This document shows, piece by piece, positions 52,191 through 62,343 of a stretch of 64,000 nucleotides of DNA. The notes beneath the pieces are model-generated. The model saw only the letters and a list, made by a program, of their open reading frames with translations. It did not search any database and was not told the DNA's origin. Position numbers and translations under genes: made by a program. This stretch comes from Neocallimastix lanati (nom. inval.) (taxonomy: Eukaryota > Neocallimastigomycota > Neocallimastigomycetes > Neocallimastigales > Neocallimastigaceae). The stretch spans positions 259,001 to 323,000 of the forward strand of contig JACVTC010000103.1 in the NCBI GenBank assembly GCA_016946835.1. Direction: 5' to 3'. Within the stretch, counting starts at the first letter, position 1; each line of letters opens with the position of its first letter.

Positions 52191-52518
52191 CTGGAATATG
52201 CTTTATAATATAAATTTTATTTATTTTGTGAAGTTTACAAATTAATTAATAAAAAAAATTTTTTAAATATATATAAAAATTATTAGAAATAAAATTATAA
52301 TATATCTGTTTTAAATTTAAATAATAAATAATTATTGTAACAGTAAATATCTTTATATATAATATACTTATTGTGTATTTTTTTGTGATGAAATTCTTCC
52401 AATATATAAAGAAAAATATATTTATAATATATGCTTTATTTTATTTAATAATGATTTTCCAATAATAGTTTATAGAATAAGTTATTCTATTTAAATATCT
52501 AACCCAGTAAAGATAAAC

Positions 52519-52527
52519 AGTTAAATG
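52519..52527. repeat. 9-bp target duplication of MITE 2, left
   Basis: AGTTAAATG, exact match to 52720-52728 (the match extends one more base, C, outside). Confidence 0.8.
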
Positions 52528-52719
52528 GGGAGAGTTGCATTTCGCCAAGTGGCGTATTATTAAAATGTTGCATTTCCCCAAGTTGCATTTCGACAAATGG
52601 CTTATTGATATAAGTAAATGAATGAATAAATAAATAAAAATTCAAAATAATATTTAATTTAATTTATTTATTTATTTATTTATTTAATAATTCTCAATTT
52701 GGCGAAATGCCCCACACCC
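52528..52719. mobile_element. Mutator-type MITE 2 (192 bp)
   Basis: Begins GGGAGAGTTGCATTTCGCC and ends GGCGAAATGCCCCACACCC. Over 19 aligned terminal bases the ends are inverted repeats with four mismatches, and the GCATTTCGCC core is perfect. The core TTGCATTT recurs twice more just inside the left end (TTGCATTTCCCC and TTGCATTTCGACA). The interior is AT-rich with (AAAT)n/(TTTA)n inverted pieces and no coding capacity. It is a short sibling of the element at 40879. Confidence 0.83.
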
Positions 52720-52728
52720 AGTTAAATG
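52720..52728. repeat. 9-bp target duplication of MITE 2, right
   Basis: AGTTAAATG, exact copy of 52519-52527. Confidence 0.8.
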
Positions 52729-54402
52729 ATGTTAAAAATTTGAATTAAACAATATAAAAGATAAGAAAAGCATTTTTATTATGGAAAATCTAAAGGATAA
52801 GAATAAAATTTCAGTAAGATAGTATTTTTATAAATAAAACATAATAATTAGAATTTAATGATATAAAAATTTACATGAAATATTATGAAATTTTATGAAA
52901 TTTAAAATATTTGAAACTACAACATAATATATGTATATTAAGAAGTAATATATTAAAATATATAATAATAAAGAAATTTTTTGAAATATATATATCCATA
53001 GGAGAGAATACTTTTAAATTATACCTTTACTTTATTATAATGATTAATTGAATATTAATATATCATATTTTAATATATCGACTATACCGATTAAAATTCA
53101 AATAATAAATTATAGAAAAGACTTTATAAAATTCAAATAATAATATAGATAAATTCTATTTTAATAAATATTATTTATGTTGATTTAACTAATAAAATTT
53201 AATACTATATTACTATTATTTATTGATTTATTGTATTTTATGAAATAAAAATTATTAAAATTTATTTATTTATATAATTATTACTATCAATGATGAATTG
53301 AATAGTATTTATACTTTTAAAAATTTTTTCTATCAAATCTGTATATTAACATATTTTTCAATATGTTATTTAAATAGTTTTTTTTTATATTTTTTTTTTA
53401 AAATTTTCTTTTTAAAAAAATATGCTTTATTTCTTTTTTTTTTTTATTACTTTACTAAAAATTTATTTATTTATTTTTTTTATTTATTTTTAGTAGTATT
53501 CTTTAGATGTTCATAATTATATATATAAATATATAATAATGTATAAAATCAATTAATGAGTTATTGATCCAAAAATGAAACAAGAAAATATTTTCTTTTA
53601 TTTTAAATAATTATTCAAGTAGTATTATTAATTATTTAATTTATAATTGATATAAAACAATTATGTGTAGTAACGTAACATATTTGTATAATGTCTTTAT
53701 AATTTATAAAATACTACCAAGGATTTATATAAATATTAATATTAGTATTTATTCCAATTTTTAATAAAATATTAAATTATTAATAATAAATATTAGTAAT
53801 ATTATTGTTCTTTAAAATAAATATGGTTAAAATTTCTTATAATATTATTGTTCTTTAAAATAAATATGGTTAAAATTTCTTATAAAGTATTTAACTATTT
53901 AAATGAATTATCTACTTATTAATAATATTTTAAGTTTAATTAATAGCATTTTCTTTATTCTTATTTTTTTTTATATTTAATTAAAAAAAAAAAAAAGAAA
54001 TTTGCCATATTCCCAGAATTTCCAATTTATACAGTTAAAATAAAATGAAATAAAATAAAATAGAAATTATATAATATATATAATATGTATCAAATCTTAT
54101 TTACAATATATTATAATATATTATAACAAACAACTTTAAATAAATTTGAGTTTCTCCTTTTTTTTTTATTTTTTATTTTTTAATTTTTTTTATTTTAAAA
54201 AACTAGATAACTATATAAAGAGTAATAATTTTTATTTATTATCGTTTTATTATTATCATTTTTATTTTAATAGCTCTCTTAGTATAATAACCTTTTCTTT
54301 TTCTAAAATTTTAATTTTAATTTTAAATTCAATTTTTAAATTTCAATATAAATTTAATAATTAAATAATAGATTGAATAAATAAATAAATAAATAAATAA
54401 AA
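52729..54402. other. AT-rich intergenic DNA and promoter region of the 54.4-kb gene
   Basis: No gene; low-complexity open frames here are A/T artefacts. A direct duplication of about 62 bases (core AATATTATTGTTCTTTAAAA) occurs at about 53801 and 53841. An (AAAT)n stretch leads into the ATG at 54403. Confidence 0.6.
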
Positions 54403-54783
54403 ATGTCTTCTTACTCTGTTTCTTTAAACTTAAATAATAAGGATCCACTTTACCAACAAAAGAAGACTATACTGGAAAATAATGGTATTGATGTTTCAAA
54501 ACCATTTGTTGTTACAGAATCTGCTCCACTTCCGACCGGTTTACTTTCAGCTCTTCGTGTTCAATCTTTAACTAAGTCTGAACTTAATGGAGCTATTGGT
54601 GTTCAAGGTGGTAGAATTGAAGCTATTCGTGCTGACCGTCAAAACGCTTTCGGTGCTGAAAATCAAAGAAATGCACTTTCTTCTCTCAGAAATGCTTTGA
54701 ATAACAATGGTTCTTCTTCTATTACTATTAACCAACCTAACCCAGCTCTTATTCAAAAAACCAATAATGAAATTAACAAGTAA
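54403..54783 (+). CDS. Small conserved-looking orphan protein, 126 residues
   Basis: An intact gene on composition: G+C content and codon choice rise sharply against the flanks (GGT, GCT, CGT, ACC codons as in highly expressed genes of AT-rich fungi), the start context is AAAAATGTC, and the frame is clean. No signal peptide or membrane segment. The protein is polar and Ala/Asn/Ser/Leu-rich: residues 1-40 contain DPLYQQKKTILENNGIDVSK, 62-100 form a likely helix (GGRIEAIRADRQNAFGAENQ), and an Asn/Ser-rich tail follows. I recognise no family. No cysteines and a modest size suggest an abundant cytosolic protein. Neighbours: the V-ATPase gene 1.7 kb downstream, convergent; no functional link implied. 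Confidence 0.8.
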   Translation: MSSYSVSLNLNNKDPLYQQKKTILENNGIDVSKPFVVTESAPLPTGLLSALRVQSLTKSELNGAIGVQGGRIEAIRADRQNAFGAENQRNALSSLRNALNNNGSSSITINQPNPALIQKTNNEINK

Positions 54784-55605
54784 TTTTTAAATAATAATAA
54801 AATAATATTTTAATAAATAAAAATTTTGTTATTAATTTTATTTATTTATTAATTGTACTTATATATATGTAATTAATAATTATAGGAAAAGATTTTTATT
54901 TTTTTAATAAGTAGAATGAAATTTAACACTAAATAAAAGTTCAACTAAACAAATAAAAACAAAAAAACAAAAACAAAAAACAAAAAACAAAAAACAAAAA
55001 AAAAAACAACAAAAAAAAAAAAAGATAATAATTATATATTATAATTTTATTTATTCATTTAAAAGTAAATATGTATTTAACAGTAAAATTGATATTCTAT
55101 CTCAATTTTTATATAAATTCAAAATTCTTGTATATAATATAATAAATATTTAAAATATTTATATAATAAATAATATAAATATATATATATTAAAATAAAG
55201 TATAAATATAAATATAAATATTTATTAATAATGTGATTTTTTCAAAAAATTTATATATTTAATTTTTTTTTTTTTTTTTTCAAATGTTTTTTATATAGAA
55301 AAAAAACTTTTTAGAAATTAAGTTATAATAATTTAATAGTGATAATATTTCAAAATTAATTATATAAAACGTTATTATATATATACTATATTTTTTCATT
55401 AATATATCCTTTTTTTTTTTTTAATGTAAAACTCAAAGAATTACTAAAAAAAAATTTTTTTTTTTTAAATAAAATTTAAAAATTAATAAATAATTGTATG
55501 AATAACGGTATGAATAACAAAATATAAATAAAATATAAATTTAGTGTCACCAATTTTTTTTTATTTTCTTATGATAAGATTTTAAAAATATTTCAATAAG
55601 GATTA

Positions 55606-55647
<42 letters not shown>

Positions 55648-55869
55648 TTTGACTTGGCAAAAATAAGTTCATAATAAGCACTAAATAAAAACCTTTTAAT
55701 ATTTCCCCCAAAAAATTTATACAATAACGTCCTTAAGGTTAAAATTTAGGAGGAGGAATATAAGCAACCAAAGTATATACGATATATATATATATTTTTT
55801 ATTTTGACATGCATCGTTTATAATAATATTAATAATACAATATACTAGTATAAACCAAAATATATAATA

Positions 55870-55905
<36 letters not shown>

Positions 55906-56125
55906 TTAAGATATACATAAAATTAAAATAAATTTTGATTAAAATTATTTTCATTTTACTTATGTTTAATTGTCTTCTTTATCCATAATTATTAATATAT
56001 CCATTTGAAATTAATTTTCATATAATATTTAAGAAAGTGCATAATTTTTTTCCAAAATTTTAATTATCACTTTAAAAGTAAATCATAATTAATAATAATT
56101 ACTAATAACTAAAAACTCAATTTTT

Positions 56126-56165
<40 letters not shown>

Positions 56166-56458
56166 ACTTTAATGTATATTTTTTATTTTATACTTGATAT
56201 CTATTTAATAAAATTTTTAATATGAAATATGTATTATATTATTTTTCAAGGTTTTTTTTTTCTAAAAATTTTATTATTAATTTTTATTATTATTATTATT
56301 TATTATTATTATTTTTTTTGAATAATTTTCTCTTTAATTTATTTAATTTATTTATTTATTGTTTATTTTATTTTATTTTATTTTTAATTAAATTAATTTT
56401 ATTTTATTTTTATTATTAGTTTATTAATTTTTTTTGTCTATAAATGCAAAATTCCTTA
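54784..56458. other. Convergent spacer, AT-rich
   Basis: Between the orphan gene and the V-ATPase gene. Contains A/C tracts of the CAAAAAACAAAAAA type at about 54950-55010 and several poly-T runs of over 25 bases (about 55610-55644, 55871-55900, 56132-56160). No coding sequence seen. Confidence 0.6.
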
Positions 56459-57220
56459 TTAGAATTCCTTAGCCTTTCCTGACATAATCAAACCAATAAT
56501 AAGTCCGAATAAACCTATAATGGAACCGAAAATTTCAACGACAAGGACTTTAACGAATAAGGTAGCATCAGCAGCATCGGCAAGAGCAGCACTAGAACCA
56601 GAGATACCAACACAAATACCACAAGCAAGATCAGAAAAACCAACAGTTAAACCAGCCCAGAATAAAGAGAAACCAGTAAAGTAGTTGGAACGAGTGAAAG
56701 TAGTTGGTCTACCAGAAATCTTAGATGAGAAGATAATGGAAATAATAATACCGTAAATGGCAACAACTTCACAGAAAATAATACTGATAAGATTCTTAGT
56801 CTTAATTCTTGGAACTCTGACAGCACCACCAAGAATACTAACACCACAAATGTAGATACCCCTATGATATTTAAAATTATTAAAAAAAAAAGGAATTACT
56901 AAAAAAAAGGAAACTTCTAATAAATAATATTTTATTTTTTTTTTTTAAAAAAAAAGAATTTAATTGTTTATAGAATGGTTTTAAATTTATCCAATAAAAT
57001 ATTTATTTTGTACTTACCAGGCAGCACCAACGACACTAACACCAACAGAAAGAGCTGAACCAAGTAAGGCCCACATAAATGGAGAAGTATCTAATAAAAA
57101 TCTACCGAAGTTAAATTCTTCTCCCTTACCAGTGAAAAGGAGATTTAAAGCAACAACTACTAAAAAGGTAGCAGTTAAGTAGTAAATACTTTGAGCTTTA
57201 ATTCCAGTGTATGTACCCAT
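56459..57220 (-). CDS. VMA16: V-type H+-ATPase proteolipid subunit c'' (two exons)
   Basis: Exons 57220-57018 and 56861-56459, joined across a 156-base intron (GTAAGT...TCATAG) that splits a Trp codon; the product is 201 residues, close to the usual 200-215. It is the c'' subunit of the rotating membrane ring of the vacuolar/endomembrane proton pump. About five membrane segments: residues 13-29, 48-67, 93-114, 131-156 and 170-195. The ring glutamate is Glu99 in FCEVVAIYG; a second membrane Glu178 lies in [26 protein letters not shown] and [20 protein letters not shown] are the two proteolipid repeats. c'' differs from c by the extra N-terminal segment seen here. Codon use is moderately G+C-rich, as expected of a highly expressed gene. 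It is the only clear housekeeping gene here. Confidence 0.95.
56862..57017 (-). other. VMA16: Intron of the V-ATPase c'' gene
   Basis: Donor G|GTAAGTAC, acceptor ATATCATAG|GG, A/T-rich interior. Exon lengths 203 and 403 add to 606 bases, exactly 202 codons including the stop. Confidence 0.92.
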
Positions 57221-57938
57221 GTTCTATTATTTATATAATAATTTATACTAATTAGTTTTTGCTCCGATGATGATTAAATTATTTCATAATTTGAATTAAA
57301 TTTCGAATCGTCAATACTTAAATAATTAAATTCATTTTTTTTTTTTTCTATGCTGATTTTAGTATTATTTTTATTTTTTTCTAATTAATTATGATTACTA
57401 AATTTATAATAAATATTTATTTCATTAATACATACGTTAAATTGGATTTATTTTTATTTTTATTTTTTTCTATTTTATTTTAAATTTTTTTTTTTTTTTT
57501 ATTTATTTTTTTTTTTTAAACTATTTTCTTTTTCTTTTTTTTTTATGAAAATGTTTTTTGTAAAAAAAAAAAATAATTTTAAAATTAAATTGAATAAATT
57601 AATATATATATAAATTGATAATAATGAACAATTGAAATTATTAAAAATTAATTATTTATTTATTAAATTATAAAAATACTAATATAATACTACTAATAAT
57701 ACAAATAACAAATAATAAATCAATTATAATGTTTAATATCTCGTATTATTATTATAAATATTTTTATATAATGTATTAATACGAAAGTTAAGTATAATAA
57801 ATAATTGATACAAAAAAAACTTGATTAATTAAAAAATAACAGTTATTGGCTGTTTCCATTACGTCACATCCAATCATATTAATTTTGTTTTTTATTAAAG
57901 TAATTACTATGTAATGGAATAAAAATTTATATATATAT
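57221..57938 (-). promoter_or_regulatory. Upstream region of the V-ATPase gene with CRE and CCAAT boxes
   Basis: About 625-650 bases upstream of the ATG the A/T sequence is broken by ATTGG (57845-57849, an inverted CCAAT box), TTACGTCA (57859-57866, ATF/CREB-type) and CCAAT (57870-57874) within 30 bases. The rest is poly-T and AT-rich, including a 19-base-class poly-T near 57486-57500. Promoter role inferred; the distance implies a long leader or an upstream activating sequence. Confidence 0.45.
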
Positions 57939-57950
57939 TAAATAAATAAA

Positions 57951-57980
57951 TAAATATTAAATAAATAGCTAAATAACTAA

Positions 57981-58069
<89 letters not shown>

Positions 58070-58358
58070 AGATAAATGAATATAATAAATGAATAAATAA
58101 TAAATAAATAATTAATAAATAATTAATAAATAGTAATTAAATAATAAATAAATAATTTATTAATAATTGAATAAATAATAAATAACTAATAAAAAAATAA
58201 ATAATAAATAAATAAATAAATAATAAATAAATAAATAATAAATAATATATAATAAATAAATAATTAATAAATAACTAATAAATAAATAACTAATAAATAA
58301 ATAAATAATTAATAAATAACTAATAAATAAATGAATAAATGAATAAATGAATAAATAA

Positions 58359-58438
<80 letters not shown>
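57951..58438. repeat. (AAAT)n compound microsatellite, about 490 bp
   Basis: Nearly continuous AAAT units with AATT, AACT and AATG variants in the middle (about 58070-58350) and pure blocks at both ends. Confidence 0.93.
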
Positions 58439-58469
58439 ATATATTTATCATTTTTCGAATTTGTGTTAT

Positions 58470-59200
58470 ATTAAGCAAAATCTATGCTTGGTAAATTGTT
58501 AAATAAAGGAGGTATATAATAATAAGAAAATTAGCTTTGGGGATTAGCTGTCGTTTGAGGAGTTTCTGAAGAATTATGAGAACACATATTTGGAGTAAGA
58601 GAAATTGCTGGAACTTAGTAAAACAGGTATTAACGTTTATGGTAGATAATATTTTTATTATTTCAGTGTTACATATGATTGATGATATAAATGCTTTAGC
58701 AAGGAATACGAGAGAAAATCGGAAGATTAATGTTAGGTTGATTGGATATTCTTGACCTTAGAGTGGGCTTAGAATCGAGATTGATAATATGGGAACAGCT
58801 AATTAATGATTTATTTCTATTTTTCAATGGATGGTTCTCAAGGGAGCGCTCAGAAGAACCATAAAAAATATATGTTTTCTTTTCTTCTTCTATCCTTTTC
58901 TTCTTTTGTAAGTGGTCCGTGAAACTTAGGTTTGGTAGGCTTTTTGTTAGGAGTAAACTTTTTTTATTATTGTTATGGAAGGGATTATTTTGATCTATTA
59001 TTGTTATGGAAGGAATTATTTTGATCTGCTTTTTTAAGTAAAGGAGTTTCTTTGGGTAGATAAATGGGAATTAGTTCTTGAGGAAATTGTTTGCATGGCG
59101 TAAAAAGATCTAGGCCCTGAGAACATTTCGAGAATTCTTGTAGCTACTTAGTCCTATGAACCAACAAGAAATGTACCCATCTTTGTCTCTTCATTAACTT
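58470..59200 (-). pseudogene. Ty3/gypsy-type Gag relic with zinc-knuckle remnant
   Basis: A G+C-richer block that reads best on the minus strand. At about 58925-58874 the frame reads KPKFHGPLTKEEKDRRRKEN, the linker that precedes the Gag CCHC knuckle in many gypsy elements. A one-base frame change then gives FYGSSERSLENHPLKNRNK, aligning to CFYCGxxxHxxxxCPLxK with the cysteines and His replaced. A direct repeat of about 30 bases (TTGTTATGGAAGG.ATTATT) at about 58970 and 59000 encodes NNN-rich linker. Stops are frequent. No LTR or Pol recognised. Confidence 0.6.
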
Positions 59201-60698
59201 TATTAAAATATTTAGTCAATTAGTTGGTCTAGACTATTTCCTAAATATTTTAATATAGTTAATTTAATAATATTTTTTATATATTATTATTTATTAATAT
59301 TGAAATTCAAATAACTGAATTATTGAAATTGAAATTAAATTGAAATTCAGTTATTATCTTAACAATACCCTTCCACAAAAATCGGATTTCAGACGATTTG
59401 TGTAACATTGCTAAAAAAACAAATTTTAAATTGTTATAGAAAATTTTTAATTTTTTAAAATTAATTGTAAAGAGTTCTAATAGAAACAGATTACAAATAA
59501 CAAAATATGACACTTTAGAAATAAAACGTAATAAAAATTCTCTTTTTTAAATAAAATAATATTTATTAATTAAAAAAATCTCTTATTGTTATTAACTAAT
59601 TATAGTCAATAACTAATACATCAATTTAAATAATGAATTTAACATATATTTATATTTTTTCAAGAATACATTATTATATATCATTCTATTTAATTTACAT
59701 ATATTACTATTTATTTATACACAAAATATTTATTAATAATTGTAAAGAGTTTAGGAGAAACAGATTACAAATAACAAAATACACAAAATATTTAAAAACT
59801 CGTATTAAAAAAAATTCCTTTTTTAATAAATAATCTTTTATTAAATTTAAAAATAAATCTCTTTTCGTTATTAACTATTTGATAGTCAATAACTAATACA
59901 TCGATTTAATTATAGAAATTTACATGTATTTATAATTTTTTATGATTATATTATAATATATTATTTCTATCTAATTTACATATATTACTATTTATTTATA
60001 AACGAAATATTTATTAATAATTTTATTAAATAATAATTAACTAAAACTAAACAATAATTAATTCAATAAACTTTCAACTTATTTACAATAATAATTGAAT
60101 TCAATAAGAACTCATTTATTATTTATTTATTATATAAATATTATTAATACTAATGTTTATATATTTACAATTCAAAACTATTTTTGTAAACTATTTAAAC
60201 TAATTTTAACTATTTAAAACTATTCCGAAATTAATTTTAAAGTATTTTAAACTAACTAAACTAAATTAACTAACTTAAATAAAATAACTAAATTAAATAA
60301 ACTAAATTAACTAACTTAAATAAATTATTTAGATTAAATTTATTACCCAAAATTATTTAAATAATAATTTATCCTTTATGAAAAGTTTTATAAATTTATA
60401 ATTAATTTTCATATACGTAAATCATAAATTTATGTAATTTTTTTACATTAATTAATTATGTAATAATTAATTATTAAAGATTTTATTAAATCTTTACAAT
60501 AATTTTATTAAATAATAATAATTTTTCTTTTATTACTTCTAATTTACTATACATTAAATCCTATTGGCTATTAACTAATTAAATAAATTTTAATAATTTT
60601 TATATTACTATTTATTATTATATACATATATAATTTAACTAATTAATTATTTATAATATTTTATTATTATTTCTTGATAATTTTCTCTTTTTATTTAA
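59201..60698. repeat. AT-rich region with a 275-bp tandem duplication
   Basis: Two imperfect units at about 59466-59740 and 59741-60021, each starting TGTAAAGAGTT..AG.A.AAACA and carrying GTCAATAACTAATACATC and ACATATATTACTATTTATTT. A weaker third relative may lie near 60540-60640. No coding sequence. It is downstream of the minus-strand Gag gene and might be part of that element's 3' region. Confidence 0.7.
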
Positions 60699-61283
60699 CT
60701 ATATTAAATCGTCCATTTTAAAATTTTCAAATCCTTTCATTAACCAAATATGTCTTTCCACTTGATCAATTTTTCGTTTATATTCGTCATTCCTGTTTTG
60801 TACTACACTTTCTTTAATTTCTTTAATTCTCTCCTCTTTAGCCTTTCTCTTGGCATTTGAAATATTTTTCCCATTAATTATAGAAACGTCTAATTGTTCC
60901 AACTTCTCTGTTTTGTTTTTATCTATTTGTTCTTCATTTGCTCTGTGATCTTGCTTCTTATAATCGTTTGTTATTTCAATTGAATTCTTCACCCTTGTAT
61001 CCCGCTTATGGTTATATTTTCCTTCAACTTCATCCATTTCCACATCATTATTGGTAAGTGCATTATCATTATTGTTTATTGTGGAATTATGTTTCATGGC
61101 GTTAGTGTTGATGGCAATAGGATTATCTATTAATTTATCCTTTCTTTTTATTGATTCATTCTTGTTGGGTTGAACATTTTCCTTAGGCTTATACGGGGAC
61201 TTCATTTTAACTTTTATGGTTTTATCTTTTCTTGTAGCTGCAAGTCTCTTTATTAATTTGACTTTGATTATTATTAGGATTAC
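60699..61283 (-). pseudogene. Second frame of a retrotransposon Gag region
   Basis: A 168-codon Lys/Asn/Asp-rich frame starts at ATG 61205, but its frame is open back to a TGA at about 61284, overlapping the end of the Gag frame by about 60 bases in the +1 register. The protein is very charged, with a helical KRKAKEERIKEIKES stretch and no protease, RT or integrase motif. It is best read as the part of the polyprotein after the zinc knuckle, separated by one frame change, or as an ORF reached by +1 frameshifting as in some Ty elements. Confidence 0.5.
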
Positions 61284-62280
61284 CGTTCATAACTTCGTCG
61301 TTGTTATTCTGTTGATAATTTCTTCTTAGTGGTTCATTGTAACCATTAAAATTAGAACTAGTGGAGAAATTGTTATTATTATTATAGTAATGTATAGGTC
61401 TCACAGAAAAATTACCATATTCCTTGTTATTATAGTTATTACCATTATTATATATTCTATTTAAATTATTGCTGTTATTATTAGATATATTTCCAAAATA
61501 GTTGTTCCTTTTAAAATTGTTATAGTTATTAGTGTAGTCTCTAGAGTTTGGATTATTGTATTGAAAGTAGTTCTGAATTCTATTTCTAAAATTTCCATTA
61601 TCGGTCGGCATACTAGACTCTGAATTATTATTAAAATAATTAAATGTTGCAGTTCTATTTCTTCTAACATTCCCAATATTTTGAGTAAGTATAGATATGT
61701 TATTGGAAATTCTTTTTCTGGAACCATAGGTATGTTGATAGTTCTCTTGATTGGAAGAGGCTGCTCTTTCCCATTCCTTTTCAGCTTCTTCTGAGGTTTC
61801 AGCTATTTCATATGCTTCATTCAGGCTTTCACATTTAGAAATGAATACTTGAGAATATGTAAAGCTTCTTGACTTAATGGAATTTTTGTAATTTTTAACA
61901 GATAATATCTTTTGATAATCTCTTGGAAGGTCATGATATAATCTTCTGTATCTATCATTGAAACTTTTAATTGTTTCTTCACCTTGAATAATGAGACCAT
62001 GTAAATATGTAAGTTTATCACCCTCCGTAACTCCTTTGTGCTTTTCTATGGCTTTTTGTATATCTTTTAAGGAGGGATATACATTGTTTTTCTTATCTGT
62101 TAACCTCCTTAAAGCAGCCTTAGTATTAGCATCCACCGCCTCACAAGCCCAAGTAAATATTCTTTCTGGGTCTTTGATATTACAGACCCTCATTAGGTTT
62201 CTAAGATCCTCAATCCAATCTACCACGTTGTTGTCATAATCGTCTAATAGTGGTAGAACCTTATATATTTTTAGTGAATC

Positions 62281-62283
<3 letters not shown>
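61222..62283 (-). CDS. Retrotransposon Gag-like protein, 353 codons
   Basis: Capsid-type Gag of an LTR retrotransposon. Residues 1-180 are helical and include DWIEDLRNLMRVCNIKD, FTWACEAVDANTKAALRRL, LTYLHGLIIQGEETIKSFND and RYRRLYHDLP, the pattern of the retrotransposon Gag domain. Residues 190-345 are a long Asn-rich linker. The frame stops just where a zinc knuckle would be: ETCSYKKR, stop, NHKS keeps the first Cys and the His at the C-x2-C-x4-H spacing, but the second Cys is Lys and a stop interrupts. So the frame may be a recently inactivated element. No Pol follows. It starts 15 bases after an (ATT)n tract (62284-62341). Confidence 0.7.

Positions 62284-62341
<58 letters not shown>
62284..62341. 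repeat. (ATT)n tract at the Gag start
   Basis: About 19 units immediately upstream of the Gag ATG on its coding strand. Confidence 0.92.

Positions 62342-62343
<2 letters not shown>

Noticed and set aside
56647-56847. Separate minus-strand gene of 66 codons (also 54568-54756)
   Set aside because: Out-of-frame shadows of the V-ATPase second exon and of the antisense of the 54.4-kb gene.
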